From contig JBMYTN010000009.1 of the NCBI GenBank assembly GCA_049604415.1, positions 50,423 through 114,422 of the forward strand: a DNA stretch of 64,000 nt, written 5' to 3'. Below are positions 34,423 to 43,298 of the stretch, in pieces. This stretch comes from JBMYTN01 sp049604415. GTDB taxonomy: Bacteria > Pseudomonadota > Alphaproteobacteria > Rhodospirillales > Rhodospirillaceae. The notes below the pieces were generated by a model. That model had not been told where the DNA came from and ran no database searches. It saw nothing but the letters and a program-made list of their open reading frames with translations. Both the position numbers and the translations under genes were made by a program. How positions within the stretch are numbered: the first letter of the stretch is position 1; the number at the start of each line of letters is the position of its first letter.

Positions 34423-34996
34423 CGACCATGGTCAGCCGGTCCAAGCCCCAAAAGGCCTCGCCATCGACAAAAACCATCGGGGCGCCAAACACGCCGCGCG
34501 CAATGGCCTCCTCAACCGCATCCCGGGTCCGATCCTTCATGGCCGGATCTTGCAAAGCGTTAGCGAACGCCGCGCCGTCGGCTCCGACCTCTTCGGCGAT
34601 GGCAATCACCGTATCCCGGGTGCCAATCGGACGCCCGTCGCGAAAATAGGCCAGAAACATCGCCTTCGCATAGGGCACGGCCAGCTCCGGGTCGGCCTCT
34701 GCCAGCCAATAAAATCCCCGCGCCGCCGCCGTGGTGGCGACGGGAAAATCCTTTGGGATATGCCCTTCTACGCCGTGATAGCGCATGGAGCGGAGGAAAT
34801 CATGCCGGGAATACTCCCCCTTCATGGGTTGCTCAACCATCAACGGCATGCCGCAGCGCTTAAACACCACCCCCAACAAAAACGGTCGCCAGTCCACCGT
34901 CCGGCCATGGCGCGCCGCCAGAGCATCGATTTTTTGCGCCGCCACAAAGGAATAGGGCGAGGAGAAATCGAAATAGAACGACAACGGATCAGGCAT
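34394..34996 (-). CDS. 2-hydroxychromene-2-carboxylate isomerase family protein (DsbA-fold)
   Basis: 200 residues of the HCCA isomerase/kappa-GST group: FYFDFSSPYSFVAAQKID at the N-terminus with S12 at the catalytic serine position, FLLGVVFK, and GVFGAPMVFVDGEAFWGLDRL near the C-terminus. Uses glutathione to isomerise substrates of the naphthalene-degradation type; in bacteria without such a pathway its role is often a general GSH-dependent one. The two receiver genes follow on the same strand. Confidence 0.88.
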   Translation of the reverse strand: MPDPLSFYFDFSSPYSFVAAQKIDALAARHGRTVDWRPFLLGVVFKRCGMPLMVEQPMKGEYSRHDFLRSMRYHGVEGHIPKDFPVATTAAARGFYWLAEADPELAVPYAKAMFLAYFRDGRPIGTRDTVIAIAEEVGADGAAFANALQDPAMKDRTRDAVEEAIARGVFGAPMVFVDGEAFWGLDRLTMVDDWLFRGGW

Positions 34997-35141
34997 GCGG
35001 CCTCGTCAGTCTCGGGCGTGTCTGTACGCGTTTTGCACTCTTCGGGCAAAAGTGACGCTTAATGGCCGATGACGCAAGCCCACAAGCGCCGGAATAGACT
35101 TAGGCCATGACCTCCAAAACCATATGGTTTGAGGTCACCTG

Positions 35142-36023
35142 TTAGGTTTGAGAAGACGGCAGCACCAAAGACCGAAACAAAGCATCTGCTGCGCCGGGAT
35201 CGGGATGGGCCTCCGATAGGCCCTCCAGCCCGTCACGGATTTCTGCAAAGGCGCCGTCGATCCAGGCATCCAAGGCTGCGTTGCGGTCCTTTACCGGCTC
35301 CCGGGCCCGGAGTAAGGCGCGCAGAACCTGGTCGGCCTCGCTGCCGACATCCGGGCCGGTGCCCCCCTCCTTCGCGTCGAGCAAGTCCTTTAGGCCCAAG
35401 GGCGGTACCGTGCCCTTGCGCACCAGCCAACGACCCGCCGCCAAAGAATGGACCAAACGGGGATATTTGATCCGCAAGCCGCCGGACGGGGCATCGCTTT
35501 GGGCACCCTGAGCCAGCGTGCTGCTGAGCGGATCTTGGAAATAAACGCTGATGTCACGCTTGGCTTCCGAGAGGAAATGCTCCGCCTGACGGCGCAAGGA
35601 CGCGCCTTCGCGAAACAGCAAACGGATCCGGGCCAAACAGGCATCCTGGTCCCAAAACGGATCCGGGGCGGCGCAGAGCTGCCAGACCTCCGGATCGGAC
35701 CGCACCAAACGGCGCAGCACCCGGCGCACATCCAAGATCTCGGCGGTTAACCCGCTATCGGGATCCGTATAGGTCGCCCGATCCGGGGCCTCATGCAGCG
35801 AGACATAACGCTCTGCAGGTCCGGCATCGATCAGGGCACAGACCGGGCCGGTATCGCCCGCCGCGACTGGGAGGCCAAAGGCCGCCGGACCCAAGGCAAT
35901 GGCGGCGAGCACTTGCCCGCCGCGCAATTCTTCCCAATCAATGGCCATGCGAGACGCCGCATCCCGCAAGGCCCCCCGGGAGGGTGCGGTTACCAACTGC
36001 CGGTGTTGCCCATGGAGGCCCAT
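35142..36023 (-). CDS. Nucleotidyltransferase-like protein (RlaP/COG3541 type), possibly inactive
   Basis: Up to 293 residues. The central and C-terminal parts (TAEILDVRRVLRRLVRSDPE; IKYPRLVHSLAAGRWLVRKG; GLKDLLDAKEGG) resemble the RlaP/COG3541 DNA-polymerase-beta-superfamily nucleotidyltransferases. The N-terminal catalytic motif, expected as GSxAxGL...SDxDxxG, reads LGPAAFGLPVAAGDTGPVCAL here, so the GS serine and the second aspartate appear lost. Assignment is tentative. ATG 36023 overlaps the glyoxalase gene by 34 bases; ATG 35948 avoids this and may be correct. Confidence 0.5.
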   Translation of the reverse strand: MGLHGQHRQLVTAPSRGALRDAASRMAIDWEELRGGQVLAAIALGPAAFGLPVAAGDTGPVCALIDAGPAERYVSLHEAPDRATYTDPDSGLTAEILDVRRVLRRLVRSDPEVWQLCAAPDPFWDQDACLARIRLLFREGASLRRQAEHFLSEAKRDISVYFQDPLSSTLAQGAQSDAPSGGLRIKYPRLVHSLAAGRWLVRKGTVPPLGLKDLLDAKEGGTGPDVGSEADQVLRALLRAREPVKDRNAALDAWIDGAFAEIRDGLEGLSEAHPDPGAADALFRSLVLPSSQT

Positions 36024-36430
36024 GGCTCCTGTGGCGGCAGGGCATCGCCCTCTTGCAGCAATTCCACGGAGATGCCATCGGGGGAGCGGACAAAGGCCAT
36101 ATGGCCATCCCGGGGCGGTCGGTTGATGGTCACGCCGCCGTCCTGCAGGCGCTGACAGAGCGCATAAATGTCTTCGACCCGATAGGCCAGATGCCCGAAA
36201 TTGCGGCCGCCAGTATAGTCTTCCGGATCCCAGTTATAGGTCAGCTCGACCAAGGGCGCTTTCTTTTCCTTGGCTGCCTCCACATCGCCAGGTGCGGCTA
36301 AGAACACCAGGGTGAAGCGACCTTTTTCACTGTCATAGCGGTTGACCTCGGCCAGCCCCAGCTTGTTGCAATAAAAATCCAAGCTGGCATCCAGATCTTT
36401 CACCCGTACCATGGTGTGCAAGTATCTCAT
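35990..36430 (-). CDS. gloA: Glyoxalase I (lactoylglutathione lyase)
   Basis: 146 residues. Metal ligands of the betaalphabetabetabeta fold are visible: His of MRYLHTMVRV, Glu of LVELTYNW, His of NFGHLAYRV and Glu of GISVELLQ. Ends with an ALPPQEPWASMGNTGSW tail, common in alphaproteobacterial GloA. Detoxifies methylglyoxal by converting its glutathione hemithioacetal. ATG 36430 is preferred because GGAG lies seven bases before it; 36442 and 36436 are in-frame alternatives. Confidence 0.93.
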   Translation of the reverse strand: MRYLHTMVRVKDLDASLDFYCNKLGLAEVNRYDSEKGRFTLVFLAAPGDVEAAKEKKAPLVELTYNWDPEDYTGGRNFGHLAYRVEDIYALCQRLQDGGVTINRPPRDGHMAFVRSPDGISVELLQEGDALPPQEPWASMGNTGSW

Positions 36431-36447
36431 TCCCATCTCCACATGTG

Positions 36448-36556
36448 TTTAGAGCGATTTCCACGACAATTGAAACGCGGAATTCGCCCTAACTTTTTGG
36501 TTTGTCTCATTTTCGAACCGCCGAACCGGACCCACTTCGACTGAAAATGCTCTAGC
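36448..36556. repeat. Intergenic palindrome-ended repeat, alphaproteobacterial type
   Basis: The ends are inverted (tttagagc at 36448-36455, gctcta at 36549-36554), and the inner part GAACCGGACCCACTTCGACT followed by GAAAATGCTCTAG is a sequence I recognise as a common interspersed element between genes of many alphaproteobacteria. It lies between glyoxalase and the divergent TIGR02444 gene. Short, non-coding, no transposase. Confidence 0.5.
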
Positions 36557-36641
36557 GTCGTTTTTGCGCCACCATCCGGTGGCAAATCTTGAAGCCACCC
36601 TTACCTGGGGCAAGCAAGATCGTTTTTGAAGGTGTAGCACC

Positions 36642-37175
36642 ATGGCAGACCCCGGCCCCGATGATCTGTTTTGGGCTTTTTCCCTGACACTGTATGGCAT
36701 GCCTGGCATTCCGGCGGCCTGCCTTGAGCTGCAGGACCATCATGGGGCCGATGTGAATATGGTGCTGTATCTGCTTTGGCGCGCCCGGGACGGGGATTGC
36801 CTGGATCGGGACAGCATGGCCGCCCTGGATGAAAAACTGGTCTCCTGGCGCACGGAGATCATCCATGTGCTGCGTGGCATGCGCCGGATGCTGTCCTTGT
36901 CCGCCCCTGCCCCTTTGTCGCCATCGGAGGCCGCTGCGACCCGCAGCAAGATCAAGGCCGCTGAGTTGGCTGCCGAGGAAGCCCAGCAGCGGGCCATGGC
37001 CCTGGCCGACCCGGCCCCCACCAGTGTTGGCCTCAGCCGCGAACAGGCCGGGGCGCAGATGCTGCAGGATTATGCCAGCCTGCTGGGCAGCCGCTTTCCG
37101 AGCGCCAAAACCAGCTTGCTGATCGAGACCGCTGCCAGTCTGACCGAGGATCAGATTTCCCAGAACCAGGAGTGA
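36642..37175 (+). CDS. TIGR02444 family protein
   Basis: 177 residues, mostly helical. The N-terminal half (LFWAFSLTLYGMPGIPAACL; LQDHHGADVNMVLYLLWRA; WRTEIIHVLRGMRR) matches the TIGR02444 family of uncharacterised proteobacterial proteins. The C-terminal half is an Ala/Glu-rich coiled-coil-like region. No signal peptide. Function unknown. The 3' end overlaps that of the convergent cysNC gene by 25 bases. Confidence 0.8.
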   Translation: MADPGPDDLFWAFSLTLYGMPGIPAACLELQDHHGADVNMVLYLLWRARDGDCLDRDSMAALDEKLVSWRTEIIHVLRGMRRMLSLSAPAPLSPSEAAATRSKIKAAELAAEEAQQRAMALADPAPTSVGLSREQAGAQMLQDYASLLGSRFPSAKTSLLIETAASLTEDQISQNQE

Positions 37176-39109
37176 CCGCCGCCAAATTCCTTGTGGATGA
37201 AGGCTTCCAAGCGGTCGGCGGACGCCGTGATCGGCAGGCCGCCGGTTTCCACCACCAGCTCGGCATTCTCCGGCGGCTCATAGGGATCGGAGATTCCTGT
37301 GAAACTGGGGATGATCCCGGCCCGCGCCTTGGCGTAAAGCCCCTTCACATCCCGGGCCTCGCAGGTGGCCAGATCGGCGGCAATGTGGATCTCGCGGAAA
37401 TCCTCGCCGACAATATCCCGGGCCGCAGCCCGGTCGGCCAGATAGGGCGAGACAAAGGCGGCAATGACCAACATGCCGCTTTCAGCAATCAGCTTGGCGG
37501 TTTCGGCGGCCAAGCGGATGTTTTCCGCTCGATCCTCTGGCGCGAACCCCAAATGCTTGGTCAGGCCCTGGCGCAGCCGATCGCCATCCAGAACCGTGAC
37601 TTGCCAACCCTGTTCAAACAGGCGGCGCTGCACGGTCATGGCCACGGTGCTTTTGCCCGCGCCGGACAAGCCGGTCATCCAGATCACACCGCCACCATGG
37701 CCATTGGTGCCCCGGCGATCCGCGGGCAGCACGCTTTCGTCCGGGGCGGTCAGATTGCGGGTTTCCGCCTGGATCCGGGAGCGCTCATCTTGCTGGAACA
37801 GCACCCCACCGACCTGGCGATGGCCGCTAACCAAGACCCCGCGACGGGTGGCGCCATAGCCCGGTTCCAGATCCATCAGGACCGGTTCCCGGGCGTCGAG
37901 CACCACATCGCCAATGCCCCCAGGCTCCAGGGCTCGGGCGGCTTTGGGCTCCAGGGTTTCCAGATCCAACGCCCCGGCGATGCGCGAGACAATCACCGGA
38001 TGTTCCTTGGTGCCGGTTTTCAGGCGCAACCTCGCCCCGGGCTCCAGGGGCTCCCGGTCAAGCCAGAACAAACGCACGGTCAAGCGACGGCGATAATCGG
38101 CCCCACTGGCCCGGTCTTCCAGGGACGGCACGATCAGATTGCCACGCTCGACAAACAGATCTTTATCCAAGGTGATGGCCACCGGTTCGCCCGCAGACGC
38201 CTCTGTCTGTGGCGGCAATTCCGGCGCGCCGGGTCCGTCCCAGCGCTCAAAACTGGCGACCCGAGCCAGCTCGTCATTGGGCTGAACCCGGATCAGATCG
38301 CCCAGACGCAGGGTCCCGGCCTCAATACGCCCGACAATGATCCGCTTGTCTTCCCGCCGGTAGACATCTTGGACCGGCAGACGCAGGAACAAGTCCTGAC
38401 GGGCCGCCGGAACCGGCATGGCGTCCAGGGCCTCCAGCAGGCTCGGGCCGTCATACCACTCAGCGCCGACCCGGTCCTCTGGGCTCTCCCCGTCCCGATT
38501 GGCCAGATACAGGCCACTGCGGGCCGAAATCGGCACCACCGCCCGGGCCGTGGAGCCAATGGTCTTCAGATAACCTTCAACCTCGGTTTTGACGGTTTCA
38601 AAGGCTTTGGCATCCCAGCCAACCAAATCCATTTTGTTGACCGCAACCACCAGATCGCGAATGCCCAGCAGGGACGCCAACACCGCATGGCGTCGGGTCT
38701 GTTCGGAGACCCCCTTGGCGGCATCGACCACCAAGACGGCAGCATGGGCGCCGGCGGCCCCGGTGACCATATTGCGCAGAAACTCTTTGTGGCCCGGGGC
38801 GTCGATGATGACATAGGAGCGGCGGTCGGATTTGAACCAGATCCGGGTGGTGTCCAAGGTGATGCCCTGGTCACGCTCCACCTGCAGCGCGTCCATGACA
38901 AAGGACCACTCAAAAGCCACGCCGCGCCGGGCACAGCTGGCTCGGACCTCATCGGCCCGGCCTTCCGGCAGACTGCCGGTGTCATTGAGCAGACGGCCAA
39001 TCAAAGTGGACTTGCCGTGATCCACATGGCCGAGGATGACGATGGGGATCACCCGGCCAGCAGCCGTGACGTCAGAGTTTTGGGACATATGGGTCATGGC
39101 GTCGGCCAT
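37151..39109 (-). CDS. cysNC: Bifunctional sulfate adenylyltransferase subunit 1 / adenylylsulfate kinase
   Basis: About 652 residues. The CysN half is an EF-Tu-like GTPase: GHVDHGKS (residues 27-34), DAPGHKEF, NKMD, then two beta-barrel domains; GTP hydrolysis drives ATP sulfurylase. The CysC half (from about 455) has an intact P-loop WMTGLSGAGKSTVAMTV and PEDRAENIR, and makes PAPS from APS. ATG 39109 was chosen for its GGAAAG and family fit. Last gene of the sulfate operon, 58 bases after cysD. Confidence 0.94.
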   Translation of the reverse strand: MADAMTHMSQNSDVTAAGRVIPIVILGHVDHGKSTLIGRLLNDTGSLPEGRADEVRASCARRGVAFEWSFVMDALQVERDQGITLDTTRIWFKSDRRSYVIIDAPGHKEFLRNMVTGAAGAHAAVLVVDAAKGVSEQTRRHAVLASLLGIRDLVVAVNKMDLVGWDAKAFETVKTEVEGYLKTIGSTARAVVPISARSGLYLANRDGESPEDRVGAEWYDGPSLLEALDAMPVPAARQDLFLRLPVQDVYRREDKRIIVGRIEAGTLRLGDLIRVQPNDELARVASFERWDGPGAPELPPQTEASAGEPVAITLDKDLFVERGNLIVPSLEDRASGADYRRRLTVRLFWLDREPLEPGARLRLKTGTKEHPVIVSRIAGALDLETLEPKAARALEPGGIGDVVLDAREPVLMDLEPGYGATRRGVLVSGHRQVGGVLFQQDERSRIQAETRNLTAPDESVLPADRRGTNGHGGGVIWMTGLSGAGKSTVAMTVQRRLFEQGWQVTVLDGDRLRQGLTKHLGFAPEDRAENIRLAAETAKLIAESGMLVIAAFVSPYLADRAAARDIVGEDFREIHIAADLATCEARDVKGLYAKARAGIIPSFTGISDPYEPPENAELVVETGGLPITASADRLEAFIHKEFGGGHSWFWEI

Positions 39110-39167
39110 CTCTTTCCAAACAACAGAGAGTTCATCACAGGAAGGCCCCGTAAGGCCTTGAATAAGG

Positions 39168-39959
39168 TCACATATAGCCGCTGGCGCGGAGTTGTTCAAA
39201 GGCGTCCTCGGCCTCGTGATCCATGGCCCGACCGGCCCGCTCCGAGGTCCGGGTGGCCAACAGCTCGTCGATGATTTCCGGGATGGTGCGCGCGGTGCTA
39301 TCGATGGGGAAGGTGATGCCCTCCTCGCCCAGAGACCGGAAACGCTTGCCATCCCTGGCGAAATAAAGCGGCACCACGGGGATGTTTTCCCGCTCGATAT
39401 AGCGCCAGATATCGACCTCGGTCCATTGCAGCAGCGGATGGATGCGCAGATGGGTGCCTTCCGGGAAGTCGGTGTTGTAATGATCCCAGAATTCCGGCGG
39501 CTGATCGCGGAAATCCCAATCGCCTTCATCGGCGCGCGGGCTAAACACCCGCTCCTTGGCCCGGGTGGCCTGCTCATCGCGCCTAATCCCGGCAATCACG
39601 CCCTTAAAGTTATAGCGCCGCAAAGCCTGCTTCAGACCTTCGGTTTTGCGGGCGGCAAAGCGCGACGCAGGCGGCAGTTTCGGGTCTGTGGTTTCAATCG
39701 GCGGGCAGTCATCGGCGATCAGTTCCAGATCCCATTCCTCGGCATAGCGCTTGCGGAAGGCATAGGTTTCCGGAAACTCTTTGCCGGTATCCAAATGCGC
39801 TACCGGGAACGGCACACGGCCCAGGAAGGCTTTCCGGGCCAGATGGATCATCACATTGGAATCTTTGCCCAAGGACCACAGCATCACCAAGGGTGATACT
39901 TGAGCCTGAGCTTCACGCAGAATGTGGATGCTTTCGGCTTCCAGGGCGTCTAGATGGTT
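39168..39959 (-). CDS. cysD: Sulfate adenylyltransferase subunit 2
   Basis: About 263 residues of the PP-loop family: LWSLGKDSNVMIHLARKAF, PVAHLDTGKEFPETYAFR, IAGIRRDEQATRAKERVFS and LQWTEVDIWRYIERENI. With CysN it makes APS from sulfate and ATP. The GTG at 39959 (MNHLDALEAESIHILRE) has GGGAGAGAG upstream and matches the usual start; ATG 39992 is in frame but less likely. Fifty-one bases after cysH. Confidence 0.94.
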   Translation of the reverse strand, partial: NHLDALEAESIHILREAQAQVSPLVMLWSLGKDSNVMIHLARKAFLGRVPFPVAHLDTGKEFPETYAFRKRYAEEWDLELIADDCPPIETTDPKLPPASRFAARKTEGLKQALRRYNFKGVIAGIRRDEQATRAKERVFSPRADEGDWDFRDQPPEFWDHYNTDFPEGTHLRIHPLLQWTEVDIWRYIERENIPVVPLYFARDGKRFRSLGEEGITFPIDSTARTIPEIIDELLATRTSERAGRAMDHEAEDAFEQLRASGYM

Positions 39960-40010
39960 CACGATCTCTCTCCCGCCATAACGGCGTCCCACAACAAAGG
40001 GTGTTTGGCG

Positions 40011-40757
40011 TTAAATATCAGCGCCTTGGAACGGCAAGTGAATGCCGCACTCGGTCTTGCCCGACCCGGCCCAACGACCGGAGCGGATGTCATCGCCCGT
40101 GGCGCGTTCGGTGCAGGGCATGCAGCCGACGGACAGGAAGCCGTCTTCGAACAGCGGATGGCGCGGCAAAGCATGGCGTTCAAAAAAGCCATCCACATCC
40201 TCCGCCGTCCAGCGGGCCAAAGGCGTGGCTTTGATGCGCGGACCATCCTGTTCCGCCACCGGCATCGCTGCCCGACCACCGCCATGGTGACCCTTGCGGC
40301 CATTGATCCAGGCACCAAAGCCAGACAGGCCCCGGGCCAGCGGCTCAACCTTGCGAATGGCGCAGCAGCGGTCATGGTTGCGCGAAAACAGCATGCCATC
40401 GGGGTCCTCGGCGGCAACCACATCCGCATCCGGATGCAGCTCCCGGATATCGGTCAGCCCGAGCCGGTCCACCAAAGTGTTGCGGTAACGCAGGGTCTCC
40501 CCGAACAGTTTTTCCGTGTTCAGGAAGGTGATCGGCGTCGAGGGGTCCGCATCGGCGACCATTTTCAGCAAGATTGCTGCTTCGGTCCCAAAGGAGGATA
40601 CCAAGGTGATTTGACCGGGAAACAGGTCTCGGACCAGGGTCGAGACCATTTCTTCCGCCGACAAGCCATTCAACTTGGCCAAAACCGCCGTCAGATCCGG
40701 CCCGGTGGTCGTCAAACCGCTTTGCACCGCTTCAGGCTCTGCCACGCTTATGGTCAT
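40011..40757 (-). CDS. cysH: Adenylyl-sulfate / phosphoadenylyl-sulfate reductase
   Basis: 248 residues. PP-loop-like N-terminal part (LVSSFGTEAAILL), then the two cysteine pairs of APS-type reductases: C131-C132 in DRCCAIRKVEPL and C212-x2-C215 in GCMPC, plus the catalytic C237 in GKTECGIH. The pairs are the ligands of a [4Fe-4S] cluster, so the enzyme should reduce APS, and perhaps also PAPS, to sulfite. Starts by ATGA overlap with the DUF934 gene. Confidence 0.93.
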   Translation of the reverse strand: MTISVAEPEAVQSGLTTTGPDLTAVLAKLNGLSAEEMVSTLVRDLFPGQITLVSSFGTEAAILLKMVADADPSTPITFLNTEKLFGETLRYRNTLVDRLGLTDIRELHPDADVVAAEDPDGMLFSRNHDRCCAIRKVEPLARGLSGFGAWINGRKGHHGGGRAAMPVAEQDGPRIKATPLARWTAEDVDGFFERHALPRHPLFEDGFLSVGCMPCTERATGDDIRSGRWAGSGKTECGIHLPFQGADI

Positions 40758-41230
40758 TGCTCACCCTCCTGCCGATGGGACCAAACTGGAGTCTGGCCAT
40801 CCGAAGACGCTTGATAGACATGGCGATAGCGCCCGATGACCTCGGCGGCTCGGGTTGCGTCGGTGCCATCTGCGGGCTCGAATTCATCAAAACCACAGCG
40901 GGCCATCAAAGCGATTTGGTCGAACAGCACATCACCCACCGCGCGCAAGCGGCCCTGATAGCCATATTGCCCGCGCAGCTTGCGGGCCACCGAATAATGC
41001 CGCCCATCCGCATAGCGCGGAAAGTTCAACACGATCAGCGGCACAACACCCAGATCCTGGGCCAAACCGGGACCCCACTCTTCCGGACCCTGCCCTGACT
41101 CCAGGCGCACACCGGTGCCTTCGGGACGATCTTCCAGCCAAACAGCCAGATCAACCACCGGCTGGCTGGCCTCCTCCCCATTGATCGGGGTCACAGTCCG
41201 GCCATCGGCCTCAAGACGCAGCAGAGCCAT
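40754..41230 (-). CDS. DUF934 family protein
   Basis: 158 residues. Matches DUF934 (LRLEADGRTV; LNFPRYADGRHYSVARKLRG; GYQGRLRAVGDVLFDQIALM; RCGFDEFEP). Always found beside cysI or cysH in proteobacteria, so it is an unknown accessory of sulfite or sulfate reduction. It overlaps the end of cysI by 20 bases and cysH by four, so expression is tightly coupled. Soluble, no catalytic motif seen. Confidence 0.85.
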   Translation of the reverse strand: MALLRLEADGRTVTPINGEEASQPVVDLAVWLEDRPEGTGVRLESGQGPEEWGPGLAQDLGVVPLIVLNFPRYADGRHYSVARKLRGQYGYQGRLRAVGDVLFDQIALMARCGFDEFEPADGTDATRAAEVIGRYRHVYQASSDGQTPVWSHRQEGEQ

Positions 41231-42881
41231 AGAGAGCCTCCTTAAACGGGGTCATGCCGAGACGACGATAGGCTTCGATGAAGGGCTCTTGCGGCCCTTC
41301 GCGCAGGTCGAGATAGGTGTTCACCACCGTCTCCACCGCATCAATGATGGTTTCTTCGCTAAAGCCGCGCCCGGTGCTTTCGCCAATGGCTGCCGTTTCA
41401 TCGGCAGCCCCGCCAAGCACCAGCTGATAGCCTTCCACCCCGCGCTTATCCAAGCCGAGGATGCCAATATTGCCCGCATGGTGATGGCCGCAGGCATTGA
41501 TGCAGCCGGAAATATTCAAGGTGATGCGGCCAATATCATAGAGCCGCTTCGGATCGCCAAAGCGCTCCGACAGGGCCTGGGCAATGGGGATCGAGCGCGC
41601 CGTCGCCAGGGCACAATAATCCAGGCCCGGGCAGGCGATGATATCGGACAAATGCCCCACATTGGCTTCCGCCAGCCCTTCCGTGATCAGATCATTGTAG
41701 AGCGCCAGCAAACGGTCCTCGGCCACATCCGGGAACACCACATTTTGCTCATGGGTGACCACCAAACGGCCCAGCGAATAGCGATCGGCCAGATCGGCGA
41801 GCAAATCGAGCTGTACATCCGAAGCATCACCCGGAATGCCACCGGTGGGCTTCAGGGAGATGGTCACCGCCGCATAGCCCGGCACCCGATGGGCGTGGCC
41901 ATTGACGGTGATCCAATCGGCAAAGGCTGGGTTTGCCGCCTTATCCTGTTCCAGCGCCGCAGTCGCCCCGTCCCGCTCCACATAATTGGGCGCTTCGAAA
42001 TAGGCCTCGATGCGGGCGATTTCCTCCGGCGGCACATCAGCGGTCATATGCCCCATGGCCTGCAGCTCAATATCGACCTCCTTCCGGAAATCCTCGACCC
42101 CAAGGCTATCGACCAGGATTTTGATCCGGGCCTTATATTTGTTGTCGCGATTGCCGAAGCGGTTATAGACCCGCAGGATCGCATCCAAGGTGGTGAGCAG
42201 CTGTTCTTTCGGCAAATGTTCGAAAATCAGCCGGGCCAAGCGCGGGGTCCGGCCCATGCCGCCGCCAACCCAGACATTGAACACCCGGGCGCTGTCATCC
42301 TTGGGATCGGGCACCAACTCTAGGCCGATATCGTGGAACCGGATCGCGGCCCGATCGGTCTTGGCCCCGGTCACCGCAATCTTGAACTTGCGCGGCAGAT
42401 AGGTGAATTCCGGATGGAAAGTCGACCATTGCCGGATCAGCTCGCACCAGGGACGCGGGTCTTCATATTCATCCGCTGCGACCCCGGCAATTGGGTCCGA
42501 GGTGACATTGCGAATGCAATTGCCGCTGGTCTGGATGGCATGCATGCCGACCTCGGCCAACTCCTCCAGCACCTTGGGCATATCCGCCAGCTTAATCCAG
42601 TTATACTGGATGTTCTGGCGGGTGGTGAAATGGCCATAGCCCTCGTCATAGGTCCGGGCGATATGGGCCAACTTGCGCATTTTGGCGCTGTCTAGCTCAC
42701 CATAGGGCACGGCAACCCGCAGCATATAGGCATGCAGTTGCAGGTAGACCCCGTTCATCAGCCGCAAGGGCTTGAATTGATCTTCCGTGATCGCCCCAGT
42801 GAGGCGGCGATCAACCTGGTCGCGGAAATCCCGCACCCGGTCCTGGATCAAGGCAGCATCAAATTCGTCATAGCGATACAT
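41211..42881 (-). CDS. cysI: Sulfite reductase hemoprotein (nitrite/sulfite reductase family)
   Basis: 556 residues with two ferredoxin-like halves. Siroheme and [4Fe-4S] ligands are C417 and C423 (CPGLDYC) and C460 and C464 (GCINAC, followed by GHHHAGNIG). Substrate-site arginines lie in TSGNCIRNVTSDP and FTTRQNIQ. Reduces sulfite to sulfide in the cytoplasm; there is no CysJ flavoprotein in the window, so ferredoxin may be the donor. Needs siroheme, made by the protein encoded two genes upstream. Confidence 0.92.
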   Translation of the reverse strand: MYRYDEFDAALIQDRVRDFRDQVDRRLTGAITEDQFKPLRLMNGVYLQLHAYMLRVAVPYGELDSAKMRKLAHIARTYDEGYGHFTTRQNIQYNWIKLADMPKVLEELAEVGMHAIQTSGNCIRNVTSDPIAGVAADEYEDPRPWCELIRQWSTFHPEFTYLPRKFKIAVTGAKTDRAAIRFHDIGLELVPDPKDDSARVFNVWVGGGMGRTPRLARLIFEHLPKEQLLTTLDAILRVYNRFGNRDNKYKARIKILVDSLGVEDFRKEVDIELQAMGHMTADVPPEEIARIEAYFEAPNYVERDGATAALEQDKAANPAFADWITVNGHAHRVPGYAAVTISLKPTGGIPGDASDVQLDLLADLADRYSLGRLVVTHEQNVVFPDVAEDRLLALYNDLITEGLAEANVGHLSDIIACPGLDYCALATARSIPIAQALSERFGDPKRLYDIGRITLNISGCINACGHHHAGNIGILGLDKRGVEGYQLVLGGAADETAAIGESTGRGFSEETIIDAVETVVNTYLDLREGPQEPFIEAYRRLGMTPFKEALYGSAAS

Positions 42882-42974
42882 GGTCAGCGTCTCACTTTTG
42901 TCCGCTCCCTGGCAGCTCCCTTTGCGGAACCTTTGCCGGGGACGGGATCACTCCACTTTGAGAATGGTTCCAGC

Positions 42975-43298
42975 TTAAGGTTGGGCTGGGGCCGCGCCAT
43001 CCGCCTGCGGCCCCAAATCCGTCCGCACCGTTGGACCGGCCAGCCGGATCCGTTCGCGAAATTTGGTTGGCAGGCCAGCAGGCCCATCCCCTGTGCCCAC
43101 TTCGATGGCATAAGGACCGACCACTTCGGTGGCCTCCGCCGCCCGGGCGGTCACCAAGGCCGCATCAAGGGCTTCCTGGGTTTCAAACCGGACAGCAGCC
43201 TGTGGATCTTCGACCCAATCTGCACCTTCAGCATAAAACACCACCCGGCCATCACCGAGGCGGTTGGCGGTGATAAGGCTGGTGACAAAGCGGCTCAT
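42975..43298 (-). CDS. DUF2849 family protein
   Basis: 107 residues with MSRFVTSLITANRLGDGRVV, VEDPQAAVRFETQEALDAAL and GPYAIEVGTG, matching DUF2849. Members sit just upstream of cysI in alphaproteobacterial sulfate operons. The start overlaps the stop of the siroheme synthase gene (ATGA). Small and soluble, with a Pro/Ala tail. Function unknown. Confidence 0.85.
   Translation of the reverse strand: MSRFVTSLITANRLGDGRVVFYAEGADWVEDPQAAVRFETQEALDAALVTARAAEATEVVGPYAIEVGTGDGPAGLPTKFRERIRLAGPTVRTDLGPQADGAAPAQP

Noticed and set aside
37172..39274. 700-codon plus-strand frame opposite cysNC
   Set aside because: The minus strand encodes a clear CysN-CysC; the plus frame has no recognisable domain and an unusual Gln/His/Gly-rich composition.
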